In this document: positions 8,859 to 17,376 of the stretch, piece by piece
Layout of the letters: each line of letters starts with the position of its first letter
How positions within the stretch are numbered: the first letter of the stretch is position 1
Source of the DNA: JARFQH01 sp041299015
GTDB taxonomy: Bacteria; Desulfobacterota; Desulfobacteria; Desulfobacterales; SG8-13
DNA: 64,000 nt
Assembly (NCBI GenBank): GCA_041299015.1
Contig: JBFYWB010000038.1
Coordinates: forward strand, 1-64,000
Direction: 5' to 3'
The notes under the pieces: generated by a model
What the model was told of the DNA's origin: nothing
Database searches by the model: none
The model's input: the letters and a program-made list of their open reading frames with translations, nothing else
Program-made: the position numbers and the translations under genes

Positions 8859-8887
8859 ATTATAGTACAAAACCTCAAGGTGGTCAA
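8859..8887 (-). promoter_or_regulatory. near-consensus sigma-70 promoter of the PP2C-FHA-DUF89 operon
   Basis: On the minus strand TTGACC (8882-8887) and a perfect TATAAT (8859-8864) are separated by exactly 17 bases. The expected start near 8852 gives a leader of about 105 bases before the PP2C ATG. Five-of-six plus six-of-six matches with ideal spacing make this the strongest promoter in the window by eye. Confidence 0.75.
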
Positions 8888-9041
8888 GATTTCCGGCGGC
8901 CTTGTGGCTGCCCCTCTCTTTTTTGGCATTCGGAAAATGGCGGTAGAATTCGTTGGACAATGATCGGGCCGGAGAGGGCCGGCATTGAACTGAGCGACTT
9001 CCCTTGAGATGGCAACGATTTGTGTATGTCAAGGTCCGCCC

Positions 9042-9071
9042 TTGACACGCAGTGGACGGAGTCTGTAGGAC
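9042..9071 (+). promoter_or_regulatory. possible promoter upstream of manA
   Basis: TTGACA (9042-9047) is followed after 18 bases by TAGGAC (9066-9071), a weak -10. A second TTGACA at 9074-9079 has no good -10. Either could start the manA transcript. The 412-base divergent gap 8746-9157 otherwise holds only the PP2C promoter and the palindrome at 9106-9125. Confidence 0.3.
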
Positions 9072-9105
9072 TGTTGACAAACGGCGCGTTATCTGTCGTT
9101 CCTAT

Positions 9106-9125
9106 GCATGATCATTTGATCATGC
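9106..9125. promoter_or_regulatory. 20-bp palindrome upstream of manA, operator candidate
   Basis: Perfect 9-base arms GCATGATCA and TGATCATGC are separated by TT. It lies about 35 bases downstream of the candidate -10 and 32 bases before the preferred manA start. The symmetry suits a dimeric regulator; there is no T-run, so it is not a terminator. Confidence 0.4.
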
Positions 9126-9157
9126 TTCGATGGCTTTCTCCCGACAGCGAGGATTTC

Positions 9158-10366
9158 GTGCAGCGGATCAGCATATTGAAAAACACGATCCAACCCTATG
9201 CGTGGGGATCTCACAGCGCCATAGCGGAACTGCTCGGCACCCGAGCCGAGCCGGACACTCCCCAGGCCGAACTCTGGATGGGCGCCCATCCGCAGGCCCC
9301 TTCCCAAGTGGCCGTGGACGGGAAGTGGGTTTCCTTAAAAACGCTTATCGAACGGCATCCGCAGGAAATACTCGGGCGCCGAACGGCGGCTGCGTTTCAC
9401 AATGAACTGCCGTACCTTTTCAAGGTTCTGGCTGCCGCCCAGCCGCTCTCACTGCAGGCTCATCCGAGCCCGGACCAGGCCCGGCGAGGCTTTGCGCGGG
9501 AAAATGCCCAGGGCCTAGCGCTGGATGCCCCGCAAAGAAACTACAGGGACCCCAATCACAAGCCGGAATGCATCTGCGCCCTGACCCCGTTCTGGGCGCT
9601 GCATGGCTTTCGCAAGATCCCCGAGATTCTCGCTTTCGGCAACCGGCTCGGCCTCGCGGCGTTTGAAGACCTTCTCAAGGGGCTGCGCGACCGGCCTGAC
9701 GCGCTCGGACTCAAAATGTTTTTTCAGGCACTGATGACGCTCTCTTCGACCGCAAGGGGTCGGCTGACCGAGCAGGCCGTAAAGACCGCCCTGCGGCTTG
9801 AAGCTGAAGATCCGGTCTATCGATGGATGGGCGAACTCGGGGAGGCCTATCCGGGGGATATCGGCATCTTCGCCCCCATTATGTTGAACCTCATCCTCCT
9901 GCAGCCCGGCCAGGCCCTTTACTTGCCGGCCGCGGAATTGCACGCCTATCTCGAGGGGACGGGCATCGAATTGATGGCCAATTCCGACAATGTGCTCCGG
10001 GGGGGGCTGACACCCAAACACGTCGATGTCGCGGAACTGCTGAGAGTGCTTGTTTTTGAAGAAAGAACGGCACGCATTCTAACGCCGCGACCGACGGCGA
10101 ACGGGGAACGGCTCTACGAATGCCCGGCGCGTGAGTTTGTTTTGTCGACCATCACCGTCGTTTCGGAAACCCCCTATCTGAGTTCCGCGGAGAGAAGCGT
10201 CGAAATACTGCTCTGCACCGCCGGGGGCGGCAAAATTACCGACCAGGGCACCCATGAGGAGATTGCGTTTCCCAAGGGAAGGGCGGTGTTGGTTCCCGCC
10301 GCTGTCAGAGGATACCTCCTTCAGGGCGAGGCGGTTTTCTACAAAGCGGCGGTGCCGATGCTTTGA
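9158..10366 (+). CDS. manA: type I mannose-6-phosphate isomerase
   Basis: It interconverts fructose-6-P and mannose-6-P, feeding GDP-mannose and glycan synthesis. Zinc-site motifs of the type I family are present: LQAHPSPDQA and NHKPEC, with the N-terminal KNTIQPYAWGSHSAI characteristic of the enzyme. The C-terminal cupin half carries the SDNVLRGGLTPKHVDV signature. I favour the GTG at 9158 (GAGGA just upstream), which gives 402 residues, the family's normal length. ATG codons at 9104 and 9122 would add poorly conserved residues. A following small gap separates it from a membrane protein gene. Confidence 0.93.
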   Translation: MQRISILKNTIQPYAWGSHSAIAELLGTRAEPDTPQAELWMGAHPQAPSQVAVDGKWVSLKTLIERHPQEILGRRTAAAFHNELPYLFKVLAAAQPLSLQAHPSPDQARRGFARENAQGLALDAPQRNYRDPNHKPECICALTPFWALHGFRKIPEILAFGNRLGLAAFEDLLKGLRDRPDALGLKMFFQALMTLSSTARGRLTEQAVKTALRLEAEDPVYRWMGELGEAYPGDIGIFAPIMLNLILLQPGQALYLPAAELHAYLEGTGIELMANSDNVLRGGLTPKHVDVAELLRVLVFEERTARILTPRPTANGERLYECPAREFVLSTITVVSETPYLSSAERSVEILLCTAGGGKITDQGTHEEIAFPKGRAVLVPAAVRGYLLQGEAVFYKAAVPML

Positions 10367-10506
10367 CCCCTGGCGCCGGCGTGGATCCTTGCAGCGCGAC
10401 AACCCTGCCGCCCAGTGACACCGAGACGGTGGGTACCCGACGGGATCGTCGGTGGCAATAGAAAAAGCGCTTGCGGCGCCGTCTCACAACAGATAAAAAG
10501 ACGTCC

Positions 10507-11523
10507 ATGAAGGAGCACACTCCGCTCAGATCGCTACGATTTTACATTCTGCTGTTGGCTTTTTTGGCGGCACTCGCGGGTTTTATCGATATTCCCATCC
10601 GTAAGCTCGGCATGGAGAGAGTCGCCGCCGCCAATCAGAGCTACCTGGAGCAGTCCATGGACGAGGCGATCTCAGGATTCCTGGTTTTGTCGGGCATCAA
10701 GACCGGTCTGGCGGTCATCGAGGGTTCGGAAGTGGGCGTCGGCTTCAATTTTCAAATCGGCGATGTCGTCCAGTCGGTTTACGACTACGTCGACATCGCC
10801 TGGAAAACCGCTCTGGCCGGCGGAACCGTCATCCTGGTGACCCGCCTGTTGCTGCAGGCCGTGGACCTGATCGATTACTGGTGTTTGGTGTTGATGCTCG
10901 GCTTCGCTGTTCTGGCGGTGCTGGCCGGCTGGATATTTCCACGCCGGCAGCGGATGAACCGTTTCATAAAGGACCTCAGCTTCTTCCTGGCTGTCTGCAC
11001 GGTTGTGTTTTACTTGGTTTTTCCGTTTTCGATTGCCGGGGCCGCTTTTATATCCAAGAAAATAACAGGGCCGCTGATAGCCGAATCTCAGCGCAGTTTC
11101 GAGGGCATCAAGGAAGAATTTTCGGTGGAAAACATCAACCGCCACCTCTTCAGCGACAATTCGGAGGAGGAGAAGGACAGTCTAGCGGGCCTGATATTCA
11201 AAGGCAAATTGGCCAAGATCAAGGAAGCCCTGCTGGACCAGGCCGAGCATTTCAAGGACAAATCCCGCGACATCGCCGTCTGGACCCTGCAGCTGATTGC
11301 GGGATACCTCTTCGACAGCATCATCTTTCCGGCGACCTTTTTTATATTTCTGTTCGTGGTCGCCAAGGGCGCGCTGGTGTATCTCTTTGAAGACCGGCGA
11401 CAGCAGGCCTTCAGCCAAGGTCTGCGCGCCGTCCTGAGCGAGATTCGGCCCCCGAAACCGGAAAGACCGCTGCGCAGGGCCTCGCGCTTGCGGACCGACC
11501 GCGGGCGGCGTCTGCACCGGTGA
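10507..11523 (+). CDS. multi-pass membrane protein of unknown function
   Basis: The protein has 338 residues with hydrophobic segments at about 11-27, 99-120, 124-145, 160-182 and 265-292. Two hydrophilic stretches lie between them: one before the second segment, and a charged region at about 185-260 that looks cytoplasmic or periplasmic and helical. The C-terminal 40 residues are strongly basic (many Arg). The ATG at 10507 fits the beginning of the first membrane segment, though the ribosome binding site is weak. It lies upstream of the aroQ-aroE fusion with a 77-base gap. Family not recognised. Confidence 0.7.
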   Translation: MKEHTPLRSLRFYILLLAFLAALAGFIDIPIRKLGMERVAAANQSYLEQSMDEAISGFLVLSGIKTGLAVIEGSEVGVGFNFQIGDVVQSVYDYVDIAWKTALAGGTVILVTRLLLQAVDLIDYWCLVLMLGFAVLAVLAGWIFPRRQRMNRFIKDLSFFLAVCTVVFYLVFPFSIAGAAFISKKITGPLIAESQRSFEGIKEEFSVENINRHLFSDNSEEEKDSLAGLIFKGKLAKIKEALLDQAEHFKDKSRDIAVWTLQLIAGYLFDSIIFPATFFIFLFVVAKGALVYLFEDRRQQAFSQGLRAVLSEIRPPKPERPLRRASRLRTDRGRRLHR

Positions 11524-11600
11524 CAGGGCCGGCGCCCGCCGCGGAAAGCCTGCAAATACTCCTTGACACCCGCGGCTTTTTCATTTCTGCTGGCGGAACG

Positions 11601-12707
11601 ATGACGATCCGAAACCCCGATAAGTCGCTCGCCGAATTCCGCCGGTCCATTGATGCGATCGACGAGAAAATCCTCGCGTTGATCAACCGGCGGCTGAAGA
11701 TTGCCAAGCAGATCGGGGCGGTCAAAATGCGCAAGGGCGCCCGGGTCATCGACCCGGAACGCGAAAGCACCCTTATCGAGCGGCTGATGGTGCGCAACCA
11801 GGGCCCTTTGAGCAAGGAAAACCTGTACCACATTTTCAGGGCAATCATCACGATCTCGCGCGACATCCAGTCACCGCAATTAAGCGACTGCCTCGGCCCC
11901 GGGGCGACCGCAGTTTACGCCGTCATCGGCGATCCGGTTGCGCACAGCCTGAGCCCGGTCATGCACAACCGGGCTTTTGCTCACACCGGTTACAATGGTG
12001 TCTATATCGCCTTGCGGGTCAGCGACATTGCTGCGGCGGTCAATGGTTTCAGGGCCCTCGGTTTCAGGGGTGTCAGTGTGACCATTCCTCACAAGGTGGC
12101 GGTGATGGCATGCCTGGATGAAGTCGATCCCATCGCCCGCGATATCGGTGCGGTCAATACGATCGTCAATCGTGAGCGGCGCCTGGTCGGTTATAATTCC
12201 GATTACCTGGGCGCCGTGAAGGCCCTGGCGGCCGCAATCGACATCAGGGGCAAAACCGTGGTGATCATCGGCGCCGGCGGAGCGGCCCGGGCCATCGGCT
12301 TCGGCGTCATCCGCTGCGGCGGTAAAGTCGTCATTTTAAACCGCAGCCCGGAGAAGGGCGAGCAGTTGGCCGCAGCCTTGAAGGCCGATTTCCGGCCGCT
12401 CGCGGAGGTCCGGGAAATAGAGGGTCAGGTGCTTGTCAACACCACCCCGCTCGGCATGTTCCCCCATGCGGAGCAGATGCCGCTGGAGAAGAGCCTGCTG
12501 AGGCCCGATCTGGTCGTCATGGATATCATCTACAATCCCCTGACCACCCGCCTGCTGAGCGAGGCCGAACGCGTCGGCTGCCGAACCATAAACGGTTTGG
12601 CCATGTTCGTTTACCAGGGAGCGGTTCAATTCGAACTCTGGACCGGTGAGAAAGCTCCGCTCGATGTGATGCAAGCGGCGGTGGAGAGAGCCCTGCAGCG
12701 GGTTTGA
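11601..12707 (+). CDS. aroE: chorismate mutase-shikimate dehydrogenase fusion
   Basis: A bifunctional protein of 368 residues. Residues about 5-90 form an AroQ-type chorismate mutase helix bundle (EFRRSIDAIDEKILALINRR, conserved Lys in QIGAVK, PERES). It converts chorismate to prephenate for Phe/Tyr. Residues about 100-368 are shikimate dehydrogenase (NADPH; dehydroshikimate to shikimate) with SLSP, VTIPHK (catalytic Lys), AVNT, the Asp in GYNSDYLG, the GAGGAAR nucleotide loop and the closing GLAMFVYQGA. The Thr of the usual GxNTD is Ser here. GGCGGA precedes the ATG at 11601. It pairs one early and one late step of aromatic synthesis on one chain. Confidence 0.92.
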   Translation: MTIRNPDKSLAEFRRSIDAIDEKILALINRRLKIAKQIGAVKMRKGARVIDPERESTLIERLMVRNQGPLSKENLYHIFRAIITISRDIQSPQLSDCLGPGATAVYAVIGDPVAHSLSPVMHNRAFAHTGYNGVYIALRVSDIAAAVNGFRALGFRGVSVTIPHKVAVMACLDEVDPIARDIGAVNTIVNRERRLVGYNSDYLGAVKALAAAIDIRGKTVVIIGAGGAARAIGFGVIRCGGKVVILNRSPEKGEQLAAALKADFRPLAEVREIEGQVLVNTTPLGMFPHAEQMPLEKSLLRPDLVVMDIIYNPLTTRLLSEAERVGCRTINGLAMFVYQGAVQFELWTGEKAPLDVMQAAVERALQRV

Positions 12708-12735
12708 GACGGCGCGTATCGCTGGCTTCAGCCGT

Positions 12736-12783
12736 TGACAAACAAAAAGACCCGCTGGCGCCAGGGGGCGCGGGCAGCGGGTC
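12736..12783 (-). terminator. rho-independent terminator ending the ilv-leu operon
   Basis: Nine-base arms GACCCGCTG and CAGCGGGTC (12749-12757 and 12775-12783), with further GC pairing inside, are followed on the minus strand by TCTTTTTGTTTGT. It lies about 80 bases beyond the leuA stop. On the plus strand no T-run follows, so it mainly serves the leuA side. Confidence 0.85.
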
Positions 12784-12862
12784 GCATCCGTGTGCGGTAT
12801 CGCTTGGAGTGAGGATCCGGTCCCGGTGCGAGTTTGCCGTGCATACCGGTCCGAAAAATGCG

Positions 12863-14413
12863 CTAAACTACCACGGCCGTGGCTTGGGTCGCCGGATGGG
12901 ATTTGAGGTATTCCAGTCGGTTCAGGCCGTTGATGTAGGCCTTGGCGCTGGCGGTGATGATGTCCGGATCGGCGCCTTTGCCCAGGGATACCAGGCCATT
13001 TTCGCGTAAACGCACCGTCACCTCGCCTTGGGCGTCCGTGCCGCCGGTCAGGGCCCCGACGGTGAAGCGCAGCAGTTCCGACTCGGTGCCGGTCAATTTG
13101 GCGATCGTGTTGAAAGCCGCATCGATCGGACCGTTGCCGTATCCGGCCCCCTGAACGCTGCGGCCGTTCACCGACAACTTGACGCTGGCCATCGGCAGCA
13201 CCGTTGTTCCGCAGGTGACGTGGAGATATTCCAGCTGAAAGATGTCTTCGGTGCGCAGAATGCCTTCGGTGATGATCACTTCCAGGTCTTCGTCCACGAC
13301 GTGCTTTTTCTTGTCGGCCAGTTCCTTGAATTTCGTGAAGACCAGATCCAGCTCTTCATCCGAGAGGTCATATCCCAGGTCCTTCAAATGGTCCCGCAGG
13401 GCATGACGACCCGAGTGCTTGCCCAGGACCAGCTTGTTGGCGCTCAGGCCGATGGTCTCGGGCCGCATGATCTCGTAGGTCATGGGGTTTTTCAATACGC
13501 CGTCCTGATGGATTCCGGCTTCGTGCGCGAAAGCATTGGCCCCCACGATGGCCTTGTTGGGCTGAATGATGATGCCGGTGATCATGCTGACCAGGCGGCT
13601 GGTTTGGTAAATGTATTCGGTCCTTATCCCGGTGGTTACCGGCAGAAAATTACGCCGGGTGCGCAGGGCCATGACCACTTCCTCCAGCGACGTATTGCCG
13701 GCCCGTTCGCCGATACCGTTGAGGGTCACCTCGGCCTGTCTGGCACCGGCGCGGATGGCCGCGAGCGTGTTGGCCGTGGCCAGCCCGAGGTCGTTGTGGC
13801 AGTGAACGCTCAGAACGGCCCGGCCGATGTTGGGCGTGCGGCCGATGATGTAGCGAACCAGATCGGAAAACTCTTCCGGCACGGCATAGCCGACCGTATC
13901 GGGGAGATTGACGGTGGTGGCGCCGGCGGCAATGACGGCCTCGAAAACGCGGCAGAGGAAGTCACGGTCGCTGCGCGAGCCGTCTTCGGCCGAAAATTCG
14001 ACGTTGTCCGTGAACGACTTCGCGTATGCGACCGCCTCGACAGCCCGTTCGAGGACCGCTTCGCGCGACATCTTCAACTTGTATTCAAGGTGGATGTCGG
14101 ATGTGGCGATGAAGGTGTGCAGGCGGGGTTTGGCGGCACGGCGAACGGCCTGCCAGGCGCGATCGATATCGCTCCGCGATGCACGGGCCAATCCGGCGAC
14201 CTCGGTTTTCTTCAACTTTCCGGCGATGGCGGCGACCGCTTCCAAATCGCCTGCGGAGGCCGCCGGGAAGCCGGCCTCCAGGACATCCACGCCGAGTTTT
14301 TCCAGTTGAATCGCCAGCCGCAGCTTTTCGCCGGCGTTCATGCTGGCCCCCGGCGATTGCTCGCCGTCCCTTAGAGTGGTGTCGAAAATAATGACCCGGT
14401 CCTGATCGTTCAT
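12863..14413 (-). CDS. leuA: 2-isopropylmalate synthase
   Basis: It condenses acetyl-CoA with 2-oxoisovalerate, the first committed step of leucine synthesis. The 516-residue protein has the HMGL-like TIM barrel (FDTTLRDGEQSPG, HCHNDLGLATAN, NGIGERAGN) with metal-binding His/Asn, the linker, and the C-terminal regulatory domain that binds leucine for feedback inhibition. AAGGGGGAAAAC directly precedes the ATG at 14413; the earlier ATG at 14431 overlaps cimA. Last gene of the operon. Confidence 0.96.
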   Translation of the reverse strand: MNDQDRVIIFDTTLRDGEQSPGASMNAGEKLRLAIQLEKLGVDVLEAGFPAASAGDLEAVAAIAGKLKKTEVAGLARASRSDIDRAWQAVRRAAKPRLHTFIATSDIHLEYKLKMSREAVLERAVEAVAYAKSFTDNVEFSAEDGSRSDRDFLCRVFEAVIAAGATTVNLPDTVGYAVPEEFSDLVRYIIGRTPNIGRAVLSVHCHNDLGLATANTLAAIRAGARQAEVTLNGIGERAGNTSLEEVVMALRTRRNFLPVTTGIRTEYIYQTSRLVSMITGIIIQPNKAIVGANAFAHEAGIHQDGVLKNPMTYEIMRPETIGLSANKLVLGKHSGRHALRDHLKDLGYDLSDEELDLVFTKFKELADKKKHVVDEDLEVIITEGILRTEDIFQLEYLHVTCGTTVLPMASVKLSVNGRSVQGAGYGNGPIDAAFNTIAKLTGTESELLRFTVGALTGGTDAQGEVTVRLRENGLVSLGKGADPDIITASAKAYINGLNRLEYLKSHPATQATAVVV

Positions 14414-14427
14414 GTTTTCCCCCTTTA

Positions 14428-16095
14428 TCACCTATCCGACAGTGCCGCGGCGTTGCGGGTTGCTCCGCTGGCGCAAGGAACCGCGGCCTCGGCTTGCGGG
14501 TCTCTTTTGCTGGCAAGCTTGTAATGAAAGCTGTCGGCCAGGGCTTGCCAGCTGGCTTCGATGATATCCTCGGAGACACCGATCGTGCTCCAGATATCTT
14601 CGAGATCACGCGATTCGATAAAAACCCGCACCTTGGCGGCGGTCCCGTCGCGGCCGTCGATCACGCGGACCTTGAAGTCGACCAGACGCATGGCGTCGAG
14701 ATCCGGAAAGAATCGATCCAATGCCTTGCGCAGGGCGTTGTCCAGGGCGCTCACGGGTCCCCGGCCTTCGGCCGCGGTAATTTCCGTGCGGCCGTCCACC
14801 GAAATCTTGATCGTGGCGTGGGCGCTGCAGGGCAGATCTTTGTCTTTCTCGATGGTGACCCGGAAGGATTCCAGTTCGAAAGGCGGCTTGAACTGTTCGG
14901 TGATTTTTTGAATCAGAATCTTGAACGAGCCGTCGGCGACGTCGAACTGATATCCCTGATCTTCCAGATCCTTTATGCGGGTGACGATGGCGCGGCTGTC
15001 GAAACCGTTGGCACCTAAATCGAGGCCGAACTCGCGAGCCTTGTACTCGACGTTGCTCTTGCCGGCCAGATCGGAGACCAGCACCCGTCGCCGGTTGCCG
15101 ACCCACGCCGGATCGATGTGTTCGTAGGCCCGCGGCACCTTCATGATGGCGCTGACGTGAATGCCGCCTTTGTGGGCGAAGGCGCTCCGGCCCACGAAGG
15201 GACGCGTATTGATCGGAACCAGATTGGCGGTTTCGCTGACGAACCGGGACAGCGATTTCAATTTTGAAAGGTTTTCCGGCGACACACAGGGCCGGCTCAT
15301 CTTCAGGCAAAGGATCGGAATGATGACGTTGAGATCGGCATTGCCGCAGCGTTCGCCGTAGCCGTTGACGGTGCCTTGCACGAGCACCGCCCCGGAGTGA
15401 ACGGCGGTAATCGTGTTGGCCACGGCCAAACCGCTGTCGTTGTGGGTGTGGATGCCGATTTTAACCGGTTTGGCGGCGCCGCCGGCCGCCAGGTGTTCAC
15501 TCAGGCGGTGACGAACCGTGCGGGTGACGTTTTCAATCGCAAAGGGCAGGGTGCCGCCGTTGGTGTCGCACAGCACGATGGCTTCCGCCCCGCTGTCCAG
15601 GGCGGCCAAGAGGGTCTGCAGCGCATAATCCGGATCCGCATCGAAGCCGTCGAAAAAATGCTCGGCATCGTAGATCACCTCGCGACCGGCGGCCTTCAAA
15701 AAGGCGACCGTTTCAGCGATCATGGCCAGATTCTCATCCCGGCTGATATTGAGCACCTGCTCTACATGCAGGGTCCAGCTCTTGCCGAAAATGGTGACCA
15801 CGGGTGTGTCGCTGTCTATCAGGGCGCTCAGGTTCGAATCGTCCCGGACGGAAATGCCGGGCTTGCGCGTCGCGCCGAAAGCCGTCAGTCGGGCGGTTTC
15901 GAATTTGGTCGATTTGGCCAGTTCGAAAAACCGCTTGTCACGGGGGTTGGAACCGGGCCAGCCGCCCTCGATGTAGTGGATGCCGATATCATCCAGCCGC
16001 CTGGCGATCTTGAGTTTGTCCTGGGCGGAAAAGTTGACGTCTTCTCCCTGGGTGCCGTCTCTCAGGGTGGTGTCGTACAAGAGGATCGGTTCCAT
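14428..16095 (-). CDS. cimA: citramalate synthase
   Basis: It condenses pyruvate and acetyl-CoA to citramalate, supplying 2-oxobutyrate for isoleucine without threonine deaminase. At 555 residues it resembles LeuA in fold, but the N-terminus YDTTLRDGTQGEDVNFS and the motif GSNPRD are those of the citramalate/threonine-dependent branch, and its pocket-lining segment IEGGWPGS differs from LeuA. HTHNDSGLAVAN carries the metal-binding His pair. GGAGAG precedes the ATG at 16095. Its position between ilvC and leuA supports an isoleucine role. Confidence 0.92.
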   Translation of the reverse strand: MEPILLYDTTLRDGTQGEDVNFSAQDKLKIARRLDDIGIHYIEGGWPGSNPRDKRFFELAKSTKFETARLTAFGATRKPGISVRDDSNLSALIDSDTPVVTIFGKSWTLHVEQVLNISRDENLAMIAETVAFLKAAGREVIYDAEHFFDGFDADPDYALQTLLAALDSGAEAIVLCDTNGGTLPFAIENVTRTVRHRLSEHLAAGGAAKPVKIGIHTHNDSGLAVANTITAVHSGAVLVQGTVNGYGERCGNADLNVIIPILCLKMSRPCVSPENLSKLKSLSRFVSETANLVPINTRPFVGRSAFAHKGGIHVSAIMKVPRAYEHIDPAWVGNRRRVLVSDLAGKSNVEYKAREFGLDLGANGFDSRAIVTRIKDLEDQGYQFDVADGSFKILIQKITEQFKPPFELESFRVTIEKDKDLPCSAHATIKISVDGRTEITAAEGRGPVSALDNALRKALDRFFPDLDAMRLVDFKVRVIDGRDGTAAKVRVFIESRDLEDIWSTIGVSEDIIEASWQALADSFHYKLASKRDPQAEAAVPCASGATRNAAALSDR

Positions 16096-16226
16096 GACGA
16101 ACTCTCCATTGGCGTGCAAGTGGTGTTGTTGCGCTTTGATTTTAAAAGAGACCTTTTTAAGACCCACTTTGCCGAAAGGGCGTCTGCCGCGTCTCGGCGG
16201 GTGAAACGGGAATGGCGCGCCGCCGG

Positions 16227-17279
16227 CTACTTCCCCCTGTTTTCGGGCCGTAATGAGCGCACCGCGGCGCCGGCACGCCACATTTCAGCGTTGTGGATGA
16301 CATCGAGTTCGCGCTGGAGTTTTTCGCGGTAATCCGGGGTGCTGTTGGCCTCGATCACGCGCCGGGTTTCCCTGCCGGAAACGACGCTGTCGTAAAGGTC
16401 ATCGAAAAGGGGAGCGACGGCATCCCGGAAGCGGGGGGACCAGTCCAGCGCACCCCGTTGGGCCGTGGTGCTGCAGTTGCTGAACATCCAATCCATGCCG
16501 TTTTCGGCCACCAAGCGGATCAGACTCTGCGTCAACTCCTCAACGGTTTCGTTGAAAGCTTCGCTGGGGCTGTGGCCGTGTTTGCGCAGCAGGGAGTACT
16601 GTGCCTCCATCACGCCCGCCAGGCATCCCATCAGAACCCCGCGTTCACCGGTCAGGTCGCTGTAAACCTCTTTTTCGAAAGTCGTCGGGAAAAGATACCC
16701 TGAGCCGATGGCAATGCCCAACGCCAGGGCCCTTTCCTTGGCCCGGCCGCTGTAATCCTGGTTGACCGCATAGCTCGAGTTGATGCCGCTGCCGTCGAGA
16801 AAATTGGTGCGTACCGTTCGCCCGGAACCCTTGGGTGCGACCAGAATCACATCGACCTGTTGCGGGGCCACGATGCCGGTCTGATCCTTGTAGACGATCG
16901 AAAATCCGTGCGAAAAGCACAGGGCGTCGCCCGGGTCCAGGCAAGCCCTGACCTTGGGCCACATGGCCGCCTGACCGGCATCGGAGAGCAGAAACTGCAC
17001 GATCGTGCCTTTGCGGGCCGCCTCTTCCAAGGCAAAGAGCGTTTTTCCGGGAACAAATCCGTCGGATAGCGCGCGGTCCCACGAGGGGCTGTTTTCACGC
17101 TGGCCGACGATCACCCGGACGCCGTTGTCGCGCATGTTAAGCGCCTGTCCCGGTCCCTGCACACCGTAGCCCAAAACGGCCACGGTCTCGGATTCCAGGA
17201 CCTGCCTGGCTTTCTGCAGTGAAAATTCTTCAGCAGTCGTGACTTCTTCCAGCGTGCCGCCAAAATCGATCTGTGCCAT
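16227..17279 (-). CDS. ilvC: ketol-acid reductoisomerase, variant cofactor-loop type
   Basis: It converts acetolactate and acetohydroxybutyrate to the dihydroxy acids of valine and isoleucine synthesis. The 350-residue protein has a Rossmann domain opening VAVLGYGVQGPGQALNMRDNG. This differs from the usual GYGSQGHAHALNLKDSG and resembles the variant I associate with Bacteroidetes enzymes. The knotted C-terminal domain shows the acidic metal ligands (DLTGERGVLMG, EAFNETVEE). AAAGGAG precedes the ATG at 17279. Operon position after ilvN is standard. Confidence 0.93.
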   Translation of the reverse strand: MAQIDFGGTLEEVTTAEEFSLQKARQVLESETVAVLGYGVQGPGQALNMRDNGVRVIVGQRENSPSWDRALSDGFVPGKTLFALEEAARKGTIVQFLLSDAGQAAMWPKVRACLDPGDALCFSHGFSIVYKDQTGIVAPQQVDVILVAPKGSGRTVRTNFLDGSGINSSYAVNQDYSGRAKERALALGIAIGSGYLFPTTFEKEVYSDLTGERGVLMGCLAGVMEAQYSLLRKHGHSPSEAFNETVEELTQSLIRLVAENGMDWMFSNCSTTAQRGALDWSPRFRDAVAPLFDDLYDSVVSGRETRRVIEANSTPDYREKLQRELDVIHNAEMWRAGAAVRSLRPENRGK

Positions 17280-17376
17280 TGCCGGTTAACTCCTTTCACA
17301 AGACGATAGTCGGTATTTGAAATGAGGCGTCGATTTCCCGCGATACGCCGAAGGAGCATCACCGCCGAAAAACCGC

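Noticed and set aside
11563..11591. TTGACA upstream of the aroQ-aroE fusion as a promoter
   Set aside because: No acceptable -10 at 16-18 bases; the gene is probably read from upstream.
13028..14374. 448-codon plus-strand frame opposite leuA
   Set aside because: A shadow of leuA. Similar shadows lie opposite the DUF89 gene (6231-7187), cimA (15376-16332), the kinase (43767-44882) and the large Hsp70 (49822-51192).
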